Shown piece by piece: positions 21,830-35,115 of a DNA stretch of 64,000 nt. A model generated the notes under the pieces. That model was not told the origin of the DNA, did not search any database, and saw only the letters and a list, made by a program, of their open reading frames with translations. Made by a program: the position numbers and the translations under genes. Numbering within the stretch: position 1 is the first letter of the stretch; each line of letters starts with the position of its first letter. The DNA is from Spirometra erinaceieuropaei (taxonomy: Eukaryota; Platyhelminthes; Cestoda; Diphyllobothriidea; Diphyllobothriidae): assembly GCA_902702965.1 (NCBI GenBank), contig CACRXP010000225.1, forward strand, positions 95,902 to 159,901. The letters run 5' to 3'.

Positions 21830-22861
21830 CGCTGAGTGACCGATCTCATTAAATGTTGGCCGAAATTCTGAAATAAGTTTTCGATTAGGAAGGCATACCT
21901 AGGTGAAGTTGTAACATTCGTTATCATGCAACATAATCCTATGATATTCAAAACTCACCAGAACAGGCGAGTTTCAGGAAGCAGTTCATAAGAAGAAGAT
22001 GCGATCACTGGAACAAGAAATTTATTGGCCTGGCGTTTCGGATTCTCACTCGAACCCATCAGCAGAGACAGCCGCAGGCTGTAGAACGCCTTTTCACATT
22101 GATTTTCCATGGTCTTATAAACTCAAATATATTTTGTAGAAAACATGCACAAAAATATGCTTCCTTTTTCTCGTTTAGTAGAAAATTACATTGTCCTTAC
22201 ATTTTATGCCCTAAGAAAGTGCACATTTAGGTTTTAAAAGTTTCAAAATTCCCGAATACTTTCGAGCCCGATTAGCCGTTGCACTAGTTTTTAGGGATTT
22301 CAGCCTACAAGGTGTATGCTTTCCGCGTAAGGAAAATCATATTCTTCCATACCTCTAAGAAGACACCATATAGATTTCATGTAATTTTGCAATGAATGCG
22401 GACTGTATTGTACATTTCATGAAGAGCACTGGTAAACGGACATGTGCGATGCTGTATGTACGTACATCGCACAGTCTTAAAAATCTCATAATTAGAAGCT
22501 TTTTTTAAAACCGAAAGATAACCTTTCTTAGGCTATAAAAAGTAAGGAAAGTGTAATTTTTACTAAAGGGGTAAAATAAAGCACATTTTCGTGCATTTTT
22601 AAAATAAAGTATGTTCGAATTTATAAGACTATCGAAAATGACTGCGAAAAGGTTTGCTACATAAGCAGGCATTTTAGCCGAGTGTGATTTCTGCAGGAGG
22701 TCGAGAAGATGTAAATTTAAAGGTCAACGTTCTGGTGAGTCTTGAATATCATACGATTATGTTGTATGATAACCAATGTTACAACTTCACGTAAGCAAAC
22801 CTTCCTGCTTGGAAACCTCTCAGAATTTCGGCCAGCATTTCATGAGATCGGTTACTCACTG
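21830..22861. mobile_element. Foldback element copy 1 (TA-flanked, subfamily A)
   Basis: The left end is gctgagtgaccgatctcat and the right end is atgagatcggttactcactg, each flanked by TA (21828-21829 and 22862-22863). The arms are reverse complements over roughly 350 bp and enclose a non-coding centre. A ~135-bp Penelope-derived segment carrying a hammerhead motif (about 21960-22096, - strand) interrupts the left arm and replaces about 100 bp of it. There is no transposase frame. TA duplication and CAGT/ACTG-like termini suggest mobilisation by a Tc1/mariner-type enzyme; that part is inference. Confidence 0.75.
22027..22071 (-). ncRNA. Hammerhead motif, PLE family A
   Basis: On the - strand GUCU, a CUG-CUGAUG core with shifted spacing, GGGUUC/GAAUCC stem II and GAAAC are kept, but the cleavage triplet is GCC. 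Probably inactive. It lies in the Penelope fragment inserted in foldback copy 1. Confidence 0.6.
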
Positions 22862-22932
22862 TAGTGTGCTCTGAGAATTTCCGCTGGGACTTTATGCCCG
22901 GACCACCAAGTGGCCCGCCAAATGGATGTGTG

Positions 22933-23081
<149 letters not shown>

Positions 23082-23279
23082 CCATCACCACCACAACCAT
23101 CATTGCCATCATCATCATCGTCAGCCGACACTTCCCTGCCTCACTTCTGGACGGACTCGTATTTTAACCAAAATAGATTTGGTAATCGGACTTTGAGTAA
23201 ATCCATCTGCCCAGTTTCAGACCCCGTCGGCCCCTCTCGTGAATGTACAAGCTACGCGAAAGCCGTGCTTCACAGGTCT

Positions 23280-23570
23280 CAGTTACCCAAAATCCACTTT
23301 CCATGTCTGCAGTACGTAAGCTCACGTTATTACTCTCCCATCTTCACCCCCAGCCAGGAACTTCATGCATTCCTGCGCAACTCCCACTACATCCGATGAC
23401 AGCGTAGCCGCTTTTTCATCTCACTGCTGCTGCTGCTGCCGTTCGACGTCTGGATTCGCCGTCATACGCAGCGCGTGATCTGAACTGGCAGAAAACAACT
23501 ACGCGTGCGTGAGTGCATGCGAGTAAATGACAGTGGGAGTGTCTCACATGACCCAACTTCCTGACGCGCA
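23280..23570 (-). repeat. Outer block of the large inverted duplication, left copy
   Basis: This is the inverted counterpart of about 63480-63770. Matching features include ctgcagtacgtaagctcacg against its complement, gcattcctgcgcaactccca, the CTGCTG run at 23424-23442 against CAGCAG at 63611-63633, and the cagtgggagtgtctcacatg segment. Confidence 0.7.
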
Positions 23571-23584
23571 CTGCCTGCCTCCAC

Positions 23585-25949
<2,365 letters not shown>

Positions 25950-25950
<1 letters not shown>

Positions 25951-28187
25951 CAGCTCGGGGTGCAGCCTCGCGAGGTACAAGGCTGGTGTGCAACTTGTCA
26001 GGACATCGAAGTCAGAAACTGGGCGTGAACCCACCGCTTAAGCAAGCAGACCGATTGCTCATGTTATTGCTAGGTGCGAATCGGTCTGTTCTTCTGAATG
26101 GGCAAACTAGTTTTTGAAGAAGTCTATTTCTTGGCTGGAACTGCTGCGTGTGTCTGACTACAAGTATCATCCCTGACAGAACACAATTCAAAGTAAAAAC
26201 GAATTGTCAATTTGGAAAGATGCGGTTTCTGAAACGTTTGCTCAAGAAGTCTTCAAGTGCATTTATGCAGGCTATGAGACCATCTACCAAGTCCCCGCAT
26301 TTCATACCAGAGGAGTGCTCTTCCAAGAGGCCAGTAAGCTCTGTCACTGTGAGAAACCATGCAAACACTGGCTGCACAGTCAATGCGAAGTCAGGGGGGA
26401 GTACACATATCTATGTCCTACCCTACGTTTCCATGTGTCCAAATCATACCTCCAGTTTGTGCATCCGCTGTGTGTCATCAAAGCCGTCTGAAACAAACCA
26501 CTCCTCTCCAGACAGTTTGCTGTTGACAGAATGAGAACACTCGGATCTGCCATTTCTGCAAACACACACTCACACGCTAAAAGTGGAACCGTCAGGACGA
26601 CGAGCGGCGTTTACGAGAATACAAGGCGGGCCGCGCACATGATTTGCTGATTCACATTTAAAACCCCCAACCGGTCACGCCGCAGCCGCATACGACTAAA
26701 ACAGCCGAGGTTACTTTCTAATTTATTTACGTCAGTACTTCGACACGACCCGGTCAAATAAACTGCATGGTGCTTCGCGATTGTTTAAACACTAAAGTAC
26801 GTCGGAATGCACTAGTTGAGAGGCACTATCATTACCGGCCACGGCCCTGCAGACTGCATGCTAGTTGTCCGACAGAACTACTTAATTTGATGCTCATACA
26901 CCTTAAGCCCTCCATACGGGGTCCCTCTCCGTGGACCCCTGGTCACTTTACTTGCAAAGGGTGACAGTAATCTTTTAGCGAACGATGATCGCGTTTTCAT
27001 CCAACTGTCCCACAAGAAGTCCGGACTGTCGGAATAATTATGGTATCTAGGAAAGTTGGACTTGCGAAAACAGCAAAATATGATAACATGATGCTGTTTG
27101 CCAAACTCCGTCTCTTCATGCCGACTCCAACTAAGGATGCATGGAATCAGTGTGCAGCGATGTCGGTGGTGGAACCGGTCGGACAAATGTGCGATGGGCG
27201 TATTTTGGCGGAATAAATCATAGGTCTCCGAGGGTACCGGCGTGCAGGGTCCTGCGTAGTCACCTCCAGTCTTGCGGTGTCGATCGATGTTAGGTCAGCA
27301 TGTTCTATAATTGTCGCTTGTTCTGTTGTTGCTTCTACTTCTGGCGATGGACTCCTGTACGAGTTCGACATCTCAGAACAATAGACAGAGACTTCTCCGA
27401 TGATCGAGCAGTCTTCCTCCGTTATCTGCAATACGATGAAGCCAAGCGGGGCCCTGACATTCGCCCCGTCCAAAGAACAAGTCGGCTCGCAGCGCCATCC
27501 TCTACCCTCCTTCCCACCTCACCCCCATTCCGCCCTTCCGCCCTCCCATCCATGCAATCACAAATTTAAGCAGACGTTGAAATGCATGAATAACCGACTA
27601 AGATCCTTGAGAATAAAGAAATACTTACTACTGGTACTTCATTGAATGGTAGTTTAAAAGGCTGGAATACAGGTGAAGCGAACCGCAACACGAGGCATGA
27701 CCTCAACATGGAGCAGGGATCGTTGGCCGTAAACGTGAAGGCACTTTGCACGCCTCATTCCCTTTCACGGAAGATGGGGAGCTGTGAATGAGACCAGGAG
27801 GTGGAGAGAGGAACGGCAGATCGCTGTTGCCGTGAGGTGACAAACCACTAGAGACCCTCGCAATTCCCTTGGGAGGGAGAAGTTAATACGTAAACAGCCC
27901 ACTAAGAGTGCAACAGGCCAGACGCAGGCACGGTCGTTGCCGCTCACCAGTGCGTCGCATGAGAATCTAATGTCCACGAATACGAGCAACACAAATGATG
28001 AATTTGGTGAAGTTACTACACAATAGTTGTGGAATCTGCTCTAAATGTAGACAGTGGGTAATAGTCATTTGACCGTGTCGGTCGAATATCCTTTAGAAGC
28101 TGAAGATGTCAGCAGAGTTCGCACGGTCTGCGGCTAAAGCATGAGGAGAAAATAACACCGTCTGTGACGTCCACTATCTCGTTGTAG
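25950..28187 (+). repeat. Composite repeat B, left copy of inverted duplication
   Basis: About 2.2 kb that is present in inverted orientation at 59231-61420. Strongly matching blocks are 26040-26560 against 60900-61350, 26600-27180 against 60280-60850, 27180-27560 against 59880-60250, and 27760-28187 against 59231-59650. It carries a family B hammerhead motif at 27336-27379. A frame at 26148-26534 and its partner at 60914-61249 translate to similar peptides, but these have no recognisable domain and similarity is equal in non-coding parts, so no gene is called. Confidence 0.75.
27336..27379 (+). ncRNA. Hammerhead motif, family B (degenerate)
   Basis: UACUU-CUGGCGA-U-GGACUC, then a CUGUAC loop, GAGUUC-GACA-UCUC-AGAAC. 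Stem II GGACUC/GAGUUC pairs fully. The core has CUGGCGA and GACA instead of CUGACGA and GAAA, so activity is unlikely. It is followed by the family tail aataga/aataaac. Confidence 0.6.
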
Positions 28188-28290
28188 GGAATTATGCTGC
28201 ATGATAATCATTATTACAACTCCGCTTACGTAATCTTTTTCAACTGAGAATGCATTTCAGAATCTCGGGCAGCATTTTATGAGACAATAT
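28188..28290 (+). repeat. Terminal fragment of a foldback element
   Basis: The text attatgctgcatgataatca, ttacaactccgcttacgtaa, gagaatgcatttcagaatct and gcattttatgagac corresponds to the last ~100 bp of foldback right arms (compare 22755-22850). It begins exactly where homology to composite repeat B stops. Confidence 0.6.
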
Positions 28291-28400
28291 ATGGTAGTAT
28301 TATAGATAATGAATTTATAATATAATAATATACACGAGGCATTAATAATATTATGTTATATATGCAATATATTATAATAGAATAGACATGCAATACAGAT
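28290..28400. repeat. AT-rich palindromic stretch
   Basis: Dense TATAATA/TATTATA words, similar in style to 19126-19345. Confidence 0.6.
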
Positions 28401-28749
28401 ATACAATATAATTTGCGATATCTTTACAATGATCTATTTGACATTTATTATACGTCATATTGTTTTTCCCATTATGACTGATATGAATGGATGAAAGGTA
28501 TCTCTGTCGAAATGTGGGATGTTGCTTTGCTAGCACTGGCCTAAGGGATTTTGGCACTGGTGGAGTATTTAGGAGCCATCGGTTTTGCTCATTCTAGTTT
28601 ACTAGTTTAACGCCGCTTGGGCCAATGTACGAGTGTTTTGGAAGCATGCGCTCATGGCAGCCATGCCAGCCCTATGGACTAGTGCGGTGGGTACGACACG
28701 GAAATAGGATCTCCTCATCCTTCTATAATATAGACTTCCTTGCGCTAAA

Positions 28750-28830
28750 TTCTAGGGAGATTGGGGTTAGAGTTAGGTTAGGGTAAAGGTTGAGATTTGG
28801 ACTAGAGTCAAAGTTTTCGCTAAGGTTTAG
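28750..28830. repeat. Degenerate telomere-like (TTAGGG-like) tract
   Basis: Words such as ggggttagagttaggttagg, ggtaaaggttgag and aaggtttagggg in succession on the + strand. Confidence 0.55.
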
Positions 28831-28831
28831 G

Positions 28832-29395
28832 GGACGGGAGAAGGCGCCCTTCCTTGAATTCAGCGGGGGCCACCTGCATTACTTTGGGCTGGAGTTCCTA
28901 CTGCAGCATGTTGTCGTGCGGTGGTGTGAACAAGGCGAAAACACATCCAGGAGAGCCTTTAATTTTAATTCCCCACTGTGGTACAGTCAAGGTACAGTTC
29001 GGTTCATCCACGCAATTTGCTTGTTTTTTCCTATTCCACGAAAGTGCTACCGCCAGGTCAAGGCAGGTGCACGAGACCTGGATGTCAGCCAACCGCTTTA
29101 TCACCGCCAGCATGGACTTTCCTGCAGACTGTCCGGCTTTTCGAACCTACTTTCAGAGCGTGACGCCCCCGCCCTCCAGTTATCTCCAATTATCGCCAAC
29201 AAGTATGAGGGCGCCACAGGCCGTGACGATATGGAGGTCCGGATCACACCCACAATCTAGGCTTCAAGCCAAATATGTGCGCAAATCACTCTCTGCAGTT
29301 TCTCAAGTCGGGTAACCTAATTCGTCATATAAAAGGTCAGGACAAAATGGCGTACCCTCTACTACATCCCTCCCCTTGATGTCGGGCTTATTCGT
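28832..29395. other. Open, unassigned segment
   Basis: Three overlapping + strand frames and one - strand frame stay open for 70-156 codons (for example 28854-29315). None shows a recognisable motif, and the coding frame, if any, cannot be chosen. It could be an unrecognised exon or repeat-derived coding DNA. Confidence 0.3.
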
Positions 29396-29513
29396 CATCT
29401 TCCACGGCAGCCAGTAATATGCGACTGACTAACACCCCTGACTGACACCAGGCTGGCACGCCTGACTGCACGTCGCGCGTGGTCGGCAAGTGAAGTCAGA
29501 CAACACAGAGACG

Positions 29514-29772
<259 letters not shown>

Positions 29773-30075
29773 CCGTGGAACCCATCTACAGTGGATGCTA
29801 AACACGGATGAAAGTTTGACCGTAGTCTTCAGCTAGACATTCAGTTGGAAAGTAGTAAATAGAGAGGTTTGCCCACTGTAGGATGTCACCTTGTGCGTTA
29901 ATTGCTCTCCAAAAAAGTAACTATTTAAGTGATGCGCATTTCCCAGTTTTTTTCCTTATATCGTCGTAGATAAACCCATACCTTGCAGAAAGGATAAAGA
30001 GTCATTTCTTTGTCGGCACTTGAGGTGGAGAGAATAGTTCGACTTTCAAAAGAATTACTTACTGTATCTGCTGTT

Positions 30076-30117
30076 GTCTCCGATGATGGGTTCGAGCAGG
30101 AATCCGAAACGTCAGGC
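30076..30117 (+). ncRNA. Hammerhead motif, PLE family A (near-intact)
   Basis: Stem I GUCU/AGGC, core CCGAUGA (one change from CUGAUGA), an extra U, stem II GGGUUC/GAAUCC with loop GAGCAG, GAAAC and the GUC cleavage triplet. It is followed by gaataaagctc and the family 3' terminus cttcgcttctattg. One core substitution probably reduces or abolishes activity. Confidence 0.65.
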
Positions 30118-30249
30118 GAATAAAGCTCTTGCCTCAGCGATCGTGTCTCCTTCTTCACGACTGCATCCTCGGACCTGTCTCTTCGCTTCTATTGAGAATT
30201 ACCTACCCTCTGAAGTTCGATCCGTGGATTCCTTTGTGTGTAGGGTTTC

Positions 30250-30480
30250 CGACCTATTAGTATTCTTGGTAGTATAAGAAGCAATAAAATCAGTAGCTGC
30301 AATCGCAACAGGAATAGAGGAATGATGAGTAAAAGCAGAAATAATGGTGGAGTAATAATCGGGACACTATTATTACCGCCATTATTATTAGTTGTGATTG
30401 TGGTAGAGACAGTAATAGTAGTAGCAGTAGTAGTGGTGGATATCGTGGTAGTTGCACCATTTGCTTATGCATAGCAGTAC
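30250..30480. repeat. Low-complexity trinucleotide-like DNA
   Basis: Interrupted TAG/TAA/ATT-type triplets such as gtaatagtagtagcagtag; no other feature seen. Confidence 0.6.
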
Positions 30481-30659
30481 GGGTCGTGGAAGTATTCGGC
30501 TAATTGGCAACAGCAACAGTAGCAATAGTATTTACCTTATTATTTTTATCAGTGTTATAAATGGAAGTAGGAGCGGTAGTTGTTGTAGTGGTTGTGGTAC
30601 GTAGGCCCCTAAAACGAGCCAGGCGGTAGATGCGCAGAACCAACGCCGGCATTAGATCG

Positions 30660-31060
30660 GAAGCCGGCAGGTGTTATCGGGAAAGAACACCAATAACAAA
30701 TGCCAACACATCGGGTGTGGCGACTGGTTCAGTTGCCGATTCACTTCGCGCCAGATGGGATCCGTGCTGCTCGACTACTTTTGTTGAGGTGTAATATCCT
30801 GGGTCAGTGTACGTTGTGGACAGGGGGTGTGATGGTGCGCCTAGGTGTGGGTTTACACCATGCCAGCCATCTCTCCCACCTCCGGTCTTCTTGACTTCGT
30901 CTTGACACTGGGTCTGGATGGGTGAGGAGGAGGAGAGAGTGCGGTAGATACTGTGTAAGTCTACTCTCATTATAGACTAATTCACGCACAAGTGACCGTC
31001 TCTCCTCTCACCTAGCTGTGGAGCACGTGGTGGACATCGTTGACAAAGACGATCGAATTT
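30660..31060 (-). repeat. Repeat unit D copy
   Basis: Inverted relative to the 24.6-kb units. It contains the complements of ctggtccac, the cctccggtcttcttgactt region, the agagtgcggtagatactgtg region and ctctcacctagctgtgg followed by gtggacatcgttgac. Confidence 0.55.
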
Positions 31061-31582
31061 TCATTTCATAGGTAGCTACTGCCCCCGGAGATCTTACACC
31101 GCAACCAGGTTAACAGGTCTGCATGGTCCTCCTGGGGTTCATTTCGTGAGCAAAGTTACTGGCAGTTGGAATTCTGGAGCAGAAATAGCCGCCGCGTGCA
31201 CCACCATATCTGCTTCTCGCTGAGCACTCGAAGACGCCAGATCGCAATTGCGAGACCGGAAGGTTTAAGCAGGGTTTTTGACTCGTACGGTTTTTGTCTT
31301 AAGAGAAGAACGACAATTATTTCTAATGACCGAGGCCCTTCCTTTTGAAGTTGTTCTACAGGCTCTTTAAGCAACCCCCTGTGCTTATACGTTTATCTGT
31401 GAGGCCTTAAGTTGTTCAAACAAGAATGGGGCGGGGGGTAGTTATTTGATCCCGAGAGGATTCTGATGTGGGCGAATTTTTCCGACTCTTCGTGGTTGAT
31501 ACAGATTTGTTAACTGAGGATTTTCAACAAGTGCTGACCACCTAGTGAGAGGTTACGTGTTCATGTTGGTTAAACCATTTTT

Positions 31583-31970
31583 GTGACCGAATTCACTGGG
31601 GTTAGCGTTGGATCCAGTGCTGTCTTGGAGGCTGATAGCAACTCTAACTCTCGCGAGGTTCCTCCGCTAGTGGCAGGCGAAGCGATCACCGTGTCGGAGG
31701 TTGCCAGCCGAAATCGCTCCCCACGCGTTTCTTTACAGCAGTTCGCATACATGTGCCGGCACTAATACCACCCCAGCCTCCATCCCAGAGAATGCTCACA
31801 TGACATTCCTACTGCACCTAACACCAGACCTGGCCGTCAGTGTTCACAGAGTGGGCAACATGGCTCGATTTGCTAATCACTCCTGTAAACCCAAGCTGCA
31901 AGGCAGGTGCTACAATAGAAACGGCCGTCTTTGTACGAATAAGAGTCAAGGAGACCACTTAATCTTGTAA
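31583..31970 (+). pseudogene. SET-domain-like fragment
   Basis: In the frame ending at 31970 the peptide MTFLLHLTPDLAVSVHRVGN continues MARFANHSCKPKLQGRCYNR. GNxxRFxNHSCxPxL is the hallmark S-adenosylmethionine/pseudoknot motif of SET-domain lysine methyltransferases (ASH1/NSD/SET2 style). The neighbouring frame at 31583-31765 is open but unrelated by eye. The fragment is followed directly by a zinc-finger retroelement tail. It may be one exon of a gene with other exons unseen, or a retrotransposed or captured relic; splice signals at its edges are weak. Confidence is in the motif, not in a functional gene. Confidence 0.4.
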
Positions 31971-31994
31971 ACTGCCACGACTGAGCCCCCTTAA

Positions 31995-32270
31995 GACCAA
32001 CGAGGACACTCATCCCGATCTGCAAAACATTACCGCCATCGAGCCTACTCAATTCCCAGCTGTCACCATTGCAGTCACACTTTCTCATCGCGTATATGGC
32101 TTGTCGGTCATTTGCGAACTCATCGCATTGAGAATGGCAAACCAGTGCCAGGGGCCCCAATATACACCCCTCACAACCGCCCTAACTGTCCACGGGCATT
32201 CGGTCACCGCGTGGGCCTACTCGGCCGTAGGCGACTCCATGAAAATCTGCGGCAAAATACCACAGTCTAA
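31995..32270 (+). pseudogene. C2H2 zinc-finger tail, probably of a non-LTR retroelement
   Basis: A stop-free frame of 91 codons ends at TAA 32268-32270. It contains a perfect C2H2 finger (CHHCSHTFSSRIWLVGHLRT followed by H) and then ENGKPVPGAP. A second degenerate finger, CPRAFGHRVGLLGRRRLH, has lost one Cys and one His. Tandem fingers joined by RTETGEPVPGAP-like linkers are a recurring tail of flatworm non-LTR retroelement proteins; this is recalled family knowledge, not a search. No reverse transcriptase is adjacent, so this is a fragment. Confidence 0.6.
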
Positions 32271-32309
32271 ACTCCATCCACCCACCCGCTTTGCTAGCCC
32301 ACACAACCC

Positions 32310-32460
32310 GAGATAGGAGAGAGTGCGGTACATGCAGCAAAAGTCTGCCTCATTATAAACTGACTCACATGCAAATCACCATCCTGTGCCCATCATGCTC
32401 TGGGGCTCGGGGTGAACATCATCTTCCGCGACGGTTGAACTGTCACTGGTGGTATTATTC
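32310..32460 (-). repeat. Repeat unit D fragment
   Basis: Contains the complements of the D signature: gagagagtgcggtacatgca, ataaactgactcacatgcaa and the region around ccgcgacggttgaactgtc. Confidence 0.5.
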
Positions 32461-32538
32461 CCAATACAAGCGAAGATGTGAGTTTCAGGAACAAGTTGAT
32501 GAGAAGTGGAGGCCATCGCTGGAGCAGGAGCTTTATTC

Positions 32539-32580
32539 GTCTGGCGTTTCGGATCCACGCTCGAGTCCATCATCAGAGAC
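32539..32580 (-). ncRNA. Hammerhead motif, PLE family A
   Basis: Stem I GUCU/AGAC pairs perfectly, a compensated variant of GUCU/AGGC. The core CUGAUGA and GAAAC are intact. The cleavage triplet reads GCC rather than GUC and stem II is partly mismatched. Cleavage is therefore unlikely. Confidence 0.65.
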
Positions 32581-32819
32581 AGTAACAGACACGGGTGATT
32601 CGTGTACAAGAAGCTGCAGTATTTACAGGATTCAGTCGCCATGCTACTGCCTACCTATGATAGTTTACTGCTCTGCCCTTCATCGGGAATTATTGTCCGC
32701 TGGTGCGCTTTGTCCGCAACTGCTTCAGATCTGGTAAACGACACCAGATGTTGCTTGCGGGTCTTTTGTTCCCATCAGGTGATGAGACCAAAGCAACTGC
32801 GTCGGGGGAACTGGAAGAC

Positions 32820-33247
32820 TGTGCCGGACGCGAATCGCCGAACACGCGACAGCAGTGAGGAGAAATAACGCCATCGCTCAAGTCGCGTCCCATGCGACCG
32901 GACCCGGCCACACATTCGAGTTCGACGAGGAGCAAATCCTCGCGAGAGGTGATAATCACGTGAGCCGCGAGTCATGGTTCACGGGGCCCCAGTCTATCAA
33001 GGAGTGCAATTACATCCCTACCCTATATTCGGTGCTGAGACTTGGCCTGGTTAAAGTAATTAGCCACCAGGGGAGCGCGCAGGCCGGTGAGCCAGATGGC
33101 CGAGCAATCATCACGCCGACACCCAACACGGGTGATGAAATTCTAGCAATTAGCAACCCGCATACCGACTATCAAGCCATTAGCGTGCCAGCGGGCAACA
33201 ATCGTCGATGGAGGGGAGAGCGGTTGATTAGCCTAGGTATGCAGTAG
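32820..33247 (+). pseudogene. Penelope-like GIY-YIG endonuclease C-terminal fragment
   Basis: The frame reads RTRIAEHATAVRRNNAIAQV, then ASHATGPGHTFEFDEEQILA, RGDNHVSRESWFTGPQSIKE and CNYIPTLYSVLRLGL. This matches the downstream half of a GIY-YIG nuclease (R.RI.EH, GH.F.F, then W..GP.SI) and is related to 11640-11905. It ends about 65 bp before a + strand hammerhead motif, the usual arrangement at the 3' end of Penelope-like elements. The upstream GIY/YIG strands and the reverse transcriptase are missing. Confidence 0.7.
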
Positions 33248-33310
33248 CATAGCAACTACATCCTATAAATACTGCAACCTCCTGTGCACGAGTCATCCGT
33301 ATCTGATACT

Positions 33311-33352
33311 GTCTCTGATGGTGGGTTCGAGCGTGAATCCTACCGCCAGGCG
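33311..33352 (+). ncRNA. Hammerhead motif, PLE family A (degenerate)
   Basis: GUCU, CUGAUGG, GGGUUC/GAAUCC stem II and AGGC are present, but the GAAAC strand reads TACC and the triplet GCC. The overall shape is kept and the core is lost. Confidence 0.6.
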
Positions 33353-33389
33353 GATAAAGCTGTTTTCCCGACGGCATTATTATTATTCT

Positions 33390-33406
33390 TTTTATTATTG
33401 GTATTT

Positions 33407-33458
<52 letters not shown>

Positions 33459-33760
33459 CAGCAGCAGCAGCAGCAGCAATGCTGATAACGTCAAGAGTAG
33501 TAGTGCTTGTAGTATTTGTTACATCCTTTCCATAATGTTAGTGGTGGTTATGATAGCATTAGAAGTGATGAGAACAGTAGTAGTGCTGGTGGTGGTAATA
33601 GAGGCGGTAGTGGTACTTGCGGCAGTGCTAGGGGGAGGATCGGTAGTGGAGGCAATTATAGTAGTGCTGACAGTAGTAGAAGTGATAATAATAGCAATAA
33701 TGGTAATAGTAGTAAAATGGTTGAAGAACCAGTCGTAGTACTGTGCCGTGGTAATAATGA
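33390..33760. repeat. (TAG)n/(CAG)n microsatellite and derived triplet DNA
   Basis: A clean GTA/TAG run at about 33407-33459 passes into CAG triplets to 33477, then degraded GTA-type triplets to about 33720. Confidence 0.85.
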
Positions 33761-35026
33761 CTGTGGTAGTCGTGCCAAATTTTCACTCTTTCTCAAAATA
33801 GTTTTTAATGTCGAGTTAGACGCATCCCGGACAACCCTCTAGTCTTTTATTTTACGTCGGTTAGAGTCCTGAAACTCGGAAAACTTCTTTAAAGGACTTT
33901 AGAGCGATGAAGGAAAGAAGGCCCAACAAACAGGGCCACAAATCGGTCAAAATAAGCAGTAGTCTCTCTCATTTCTCATCGGTGGGGCTCTGCGGCCATG
34001 TCCCGTCCTTTCCCCTCGAAGGCATGACCGTCGTTTCCTCCAACTTTTTGCGGTCAAGCAGTCCTGCCTGACTTTGGCCTGATCATCTTCAGTTTGTCTA
34101 TAACGTCAAAGAGTTAAGCACAATAAAGCTACCTACTGTCGCAGTCACATCCAAACCGCAGAGTGTTACGACCGGAACGGTGTATTCTTCAGTAGCTTGG
34201 CTTTAAAATCTGATGCAGCCCATCAAATCCCCCGTTAACCGAAGTCTATTCAGGGTGTCGGGGAGACCTGGCCCCTATTCAGTGGCCGTAGTTACATGCG
34301 GAGACACAGCATCAGAGATTCTCTGAAGATATACGTTTTTAGAGTCTTTCTAGAGTCGCCCCTCCCCCGACGGTCAAAACCTTTTAAAGATGTCTACTGG
34401 AGTCTGACATCTCTTCTAGAGCACATGTGAATGCGCAGTTTAAGTGGATCCAACGGCTTCTGGCTGAAACGCCTATCAATTTGGTAATTCTTTACGGCGG
34501 CGGCGGCAGGAGTAAATCCATAAGGACAGAGAAAATCACAGCTCGCATTCTACTATCCATGTCTCTGTCGTTCTATCTTTTTCCACTATCGCCAGACAGA
34601 TTTCTACCGCAGCAGCAGCATCCTGAAAGTGGACCTTGTCGCGTTTAGATTTGGACAGACTGGTCACGGTGATGCGCAGTCTGGACTTCGGTCGAGAGCT
34701 CGTGGTAATTACTCTGCCACGCTCGTCTTCCCCGTCGGGACACTAATTACGGCAGAAGCTAGCTCCGCTAACTCAGAATGGTCAATCTGGCTTTCAGAGT
34801 GAGCATACGGCTTTCTGAACGACTCCCCAAGAAACGGGCAATTTCAATGAACGGACAGTCCGATGAAATTAGGCTAACTGCGTTCTCGCCCCTGACTTCA
34901 CTGTCTCGCCTGCCAAGTCCATATCTTACCTGATTACTTGAATCAAGGAAACTCATGACTCCTACCTTTAAAATTTCCCTCACCTGGCTTCGATCTGCAT
35001 CGCTCTCCTGATAACCGTCGGCTGTA
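33760..35026. other. No recognised feature
   Basis: Short open frames only; no repeat relationship to the rest of the window was noticed. Confidence 0.4.
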
Positions 35027-35115
35027 CAGGGAATGGCCGATCTCATGAAATGTTGGCTGAAATTCTGAAATGCGTTTTCAACTAGGAAGGATTACTTAAG
35101 CACAGTAATAATACT

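Larger units (their letters stand above)
32490..33390 (+). mobile_element. Penelope-like element remnant with inverted hammerhead ends
   Basis: A - strand family A hammerhead (32539-32580), a + strand GIY-YIG coding fragment (about 32820-33245) and a + strand family A hammerhead (33311-33352) are arranged as inverted flanks around coding DNA. Penelope-like elements are known to carry hammerheads in their pseudo-LTRs, which may occur in inverted orientation. The reverse transcriptase is missing, so the element is internally deleted. Confidence 0.65.

Noticed and set aside
26148..26534. Gene encoding a ~128-residue protein, with a paralogue at 60914-61249
   Set aside because: Similarity extends equally through flanking non-coding DNA and no domain is visible; treated as repeat sequence.
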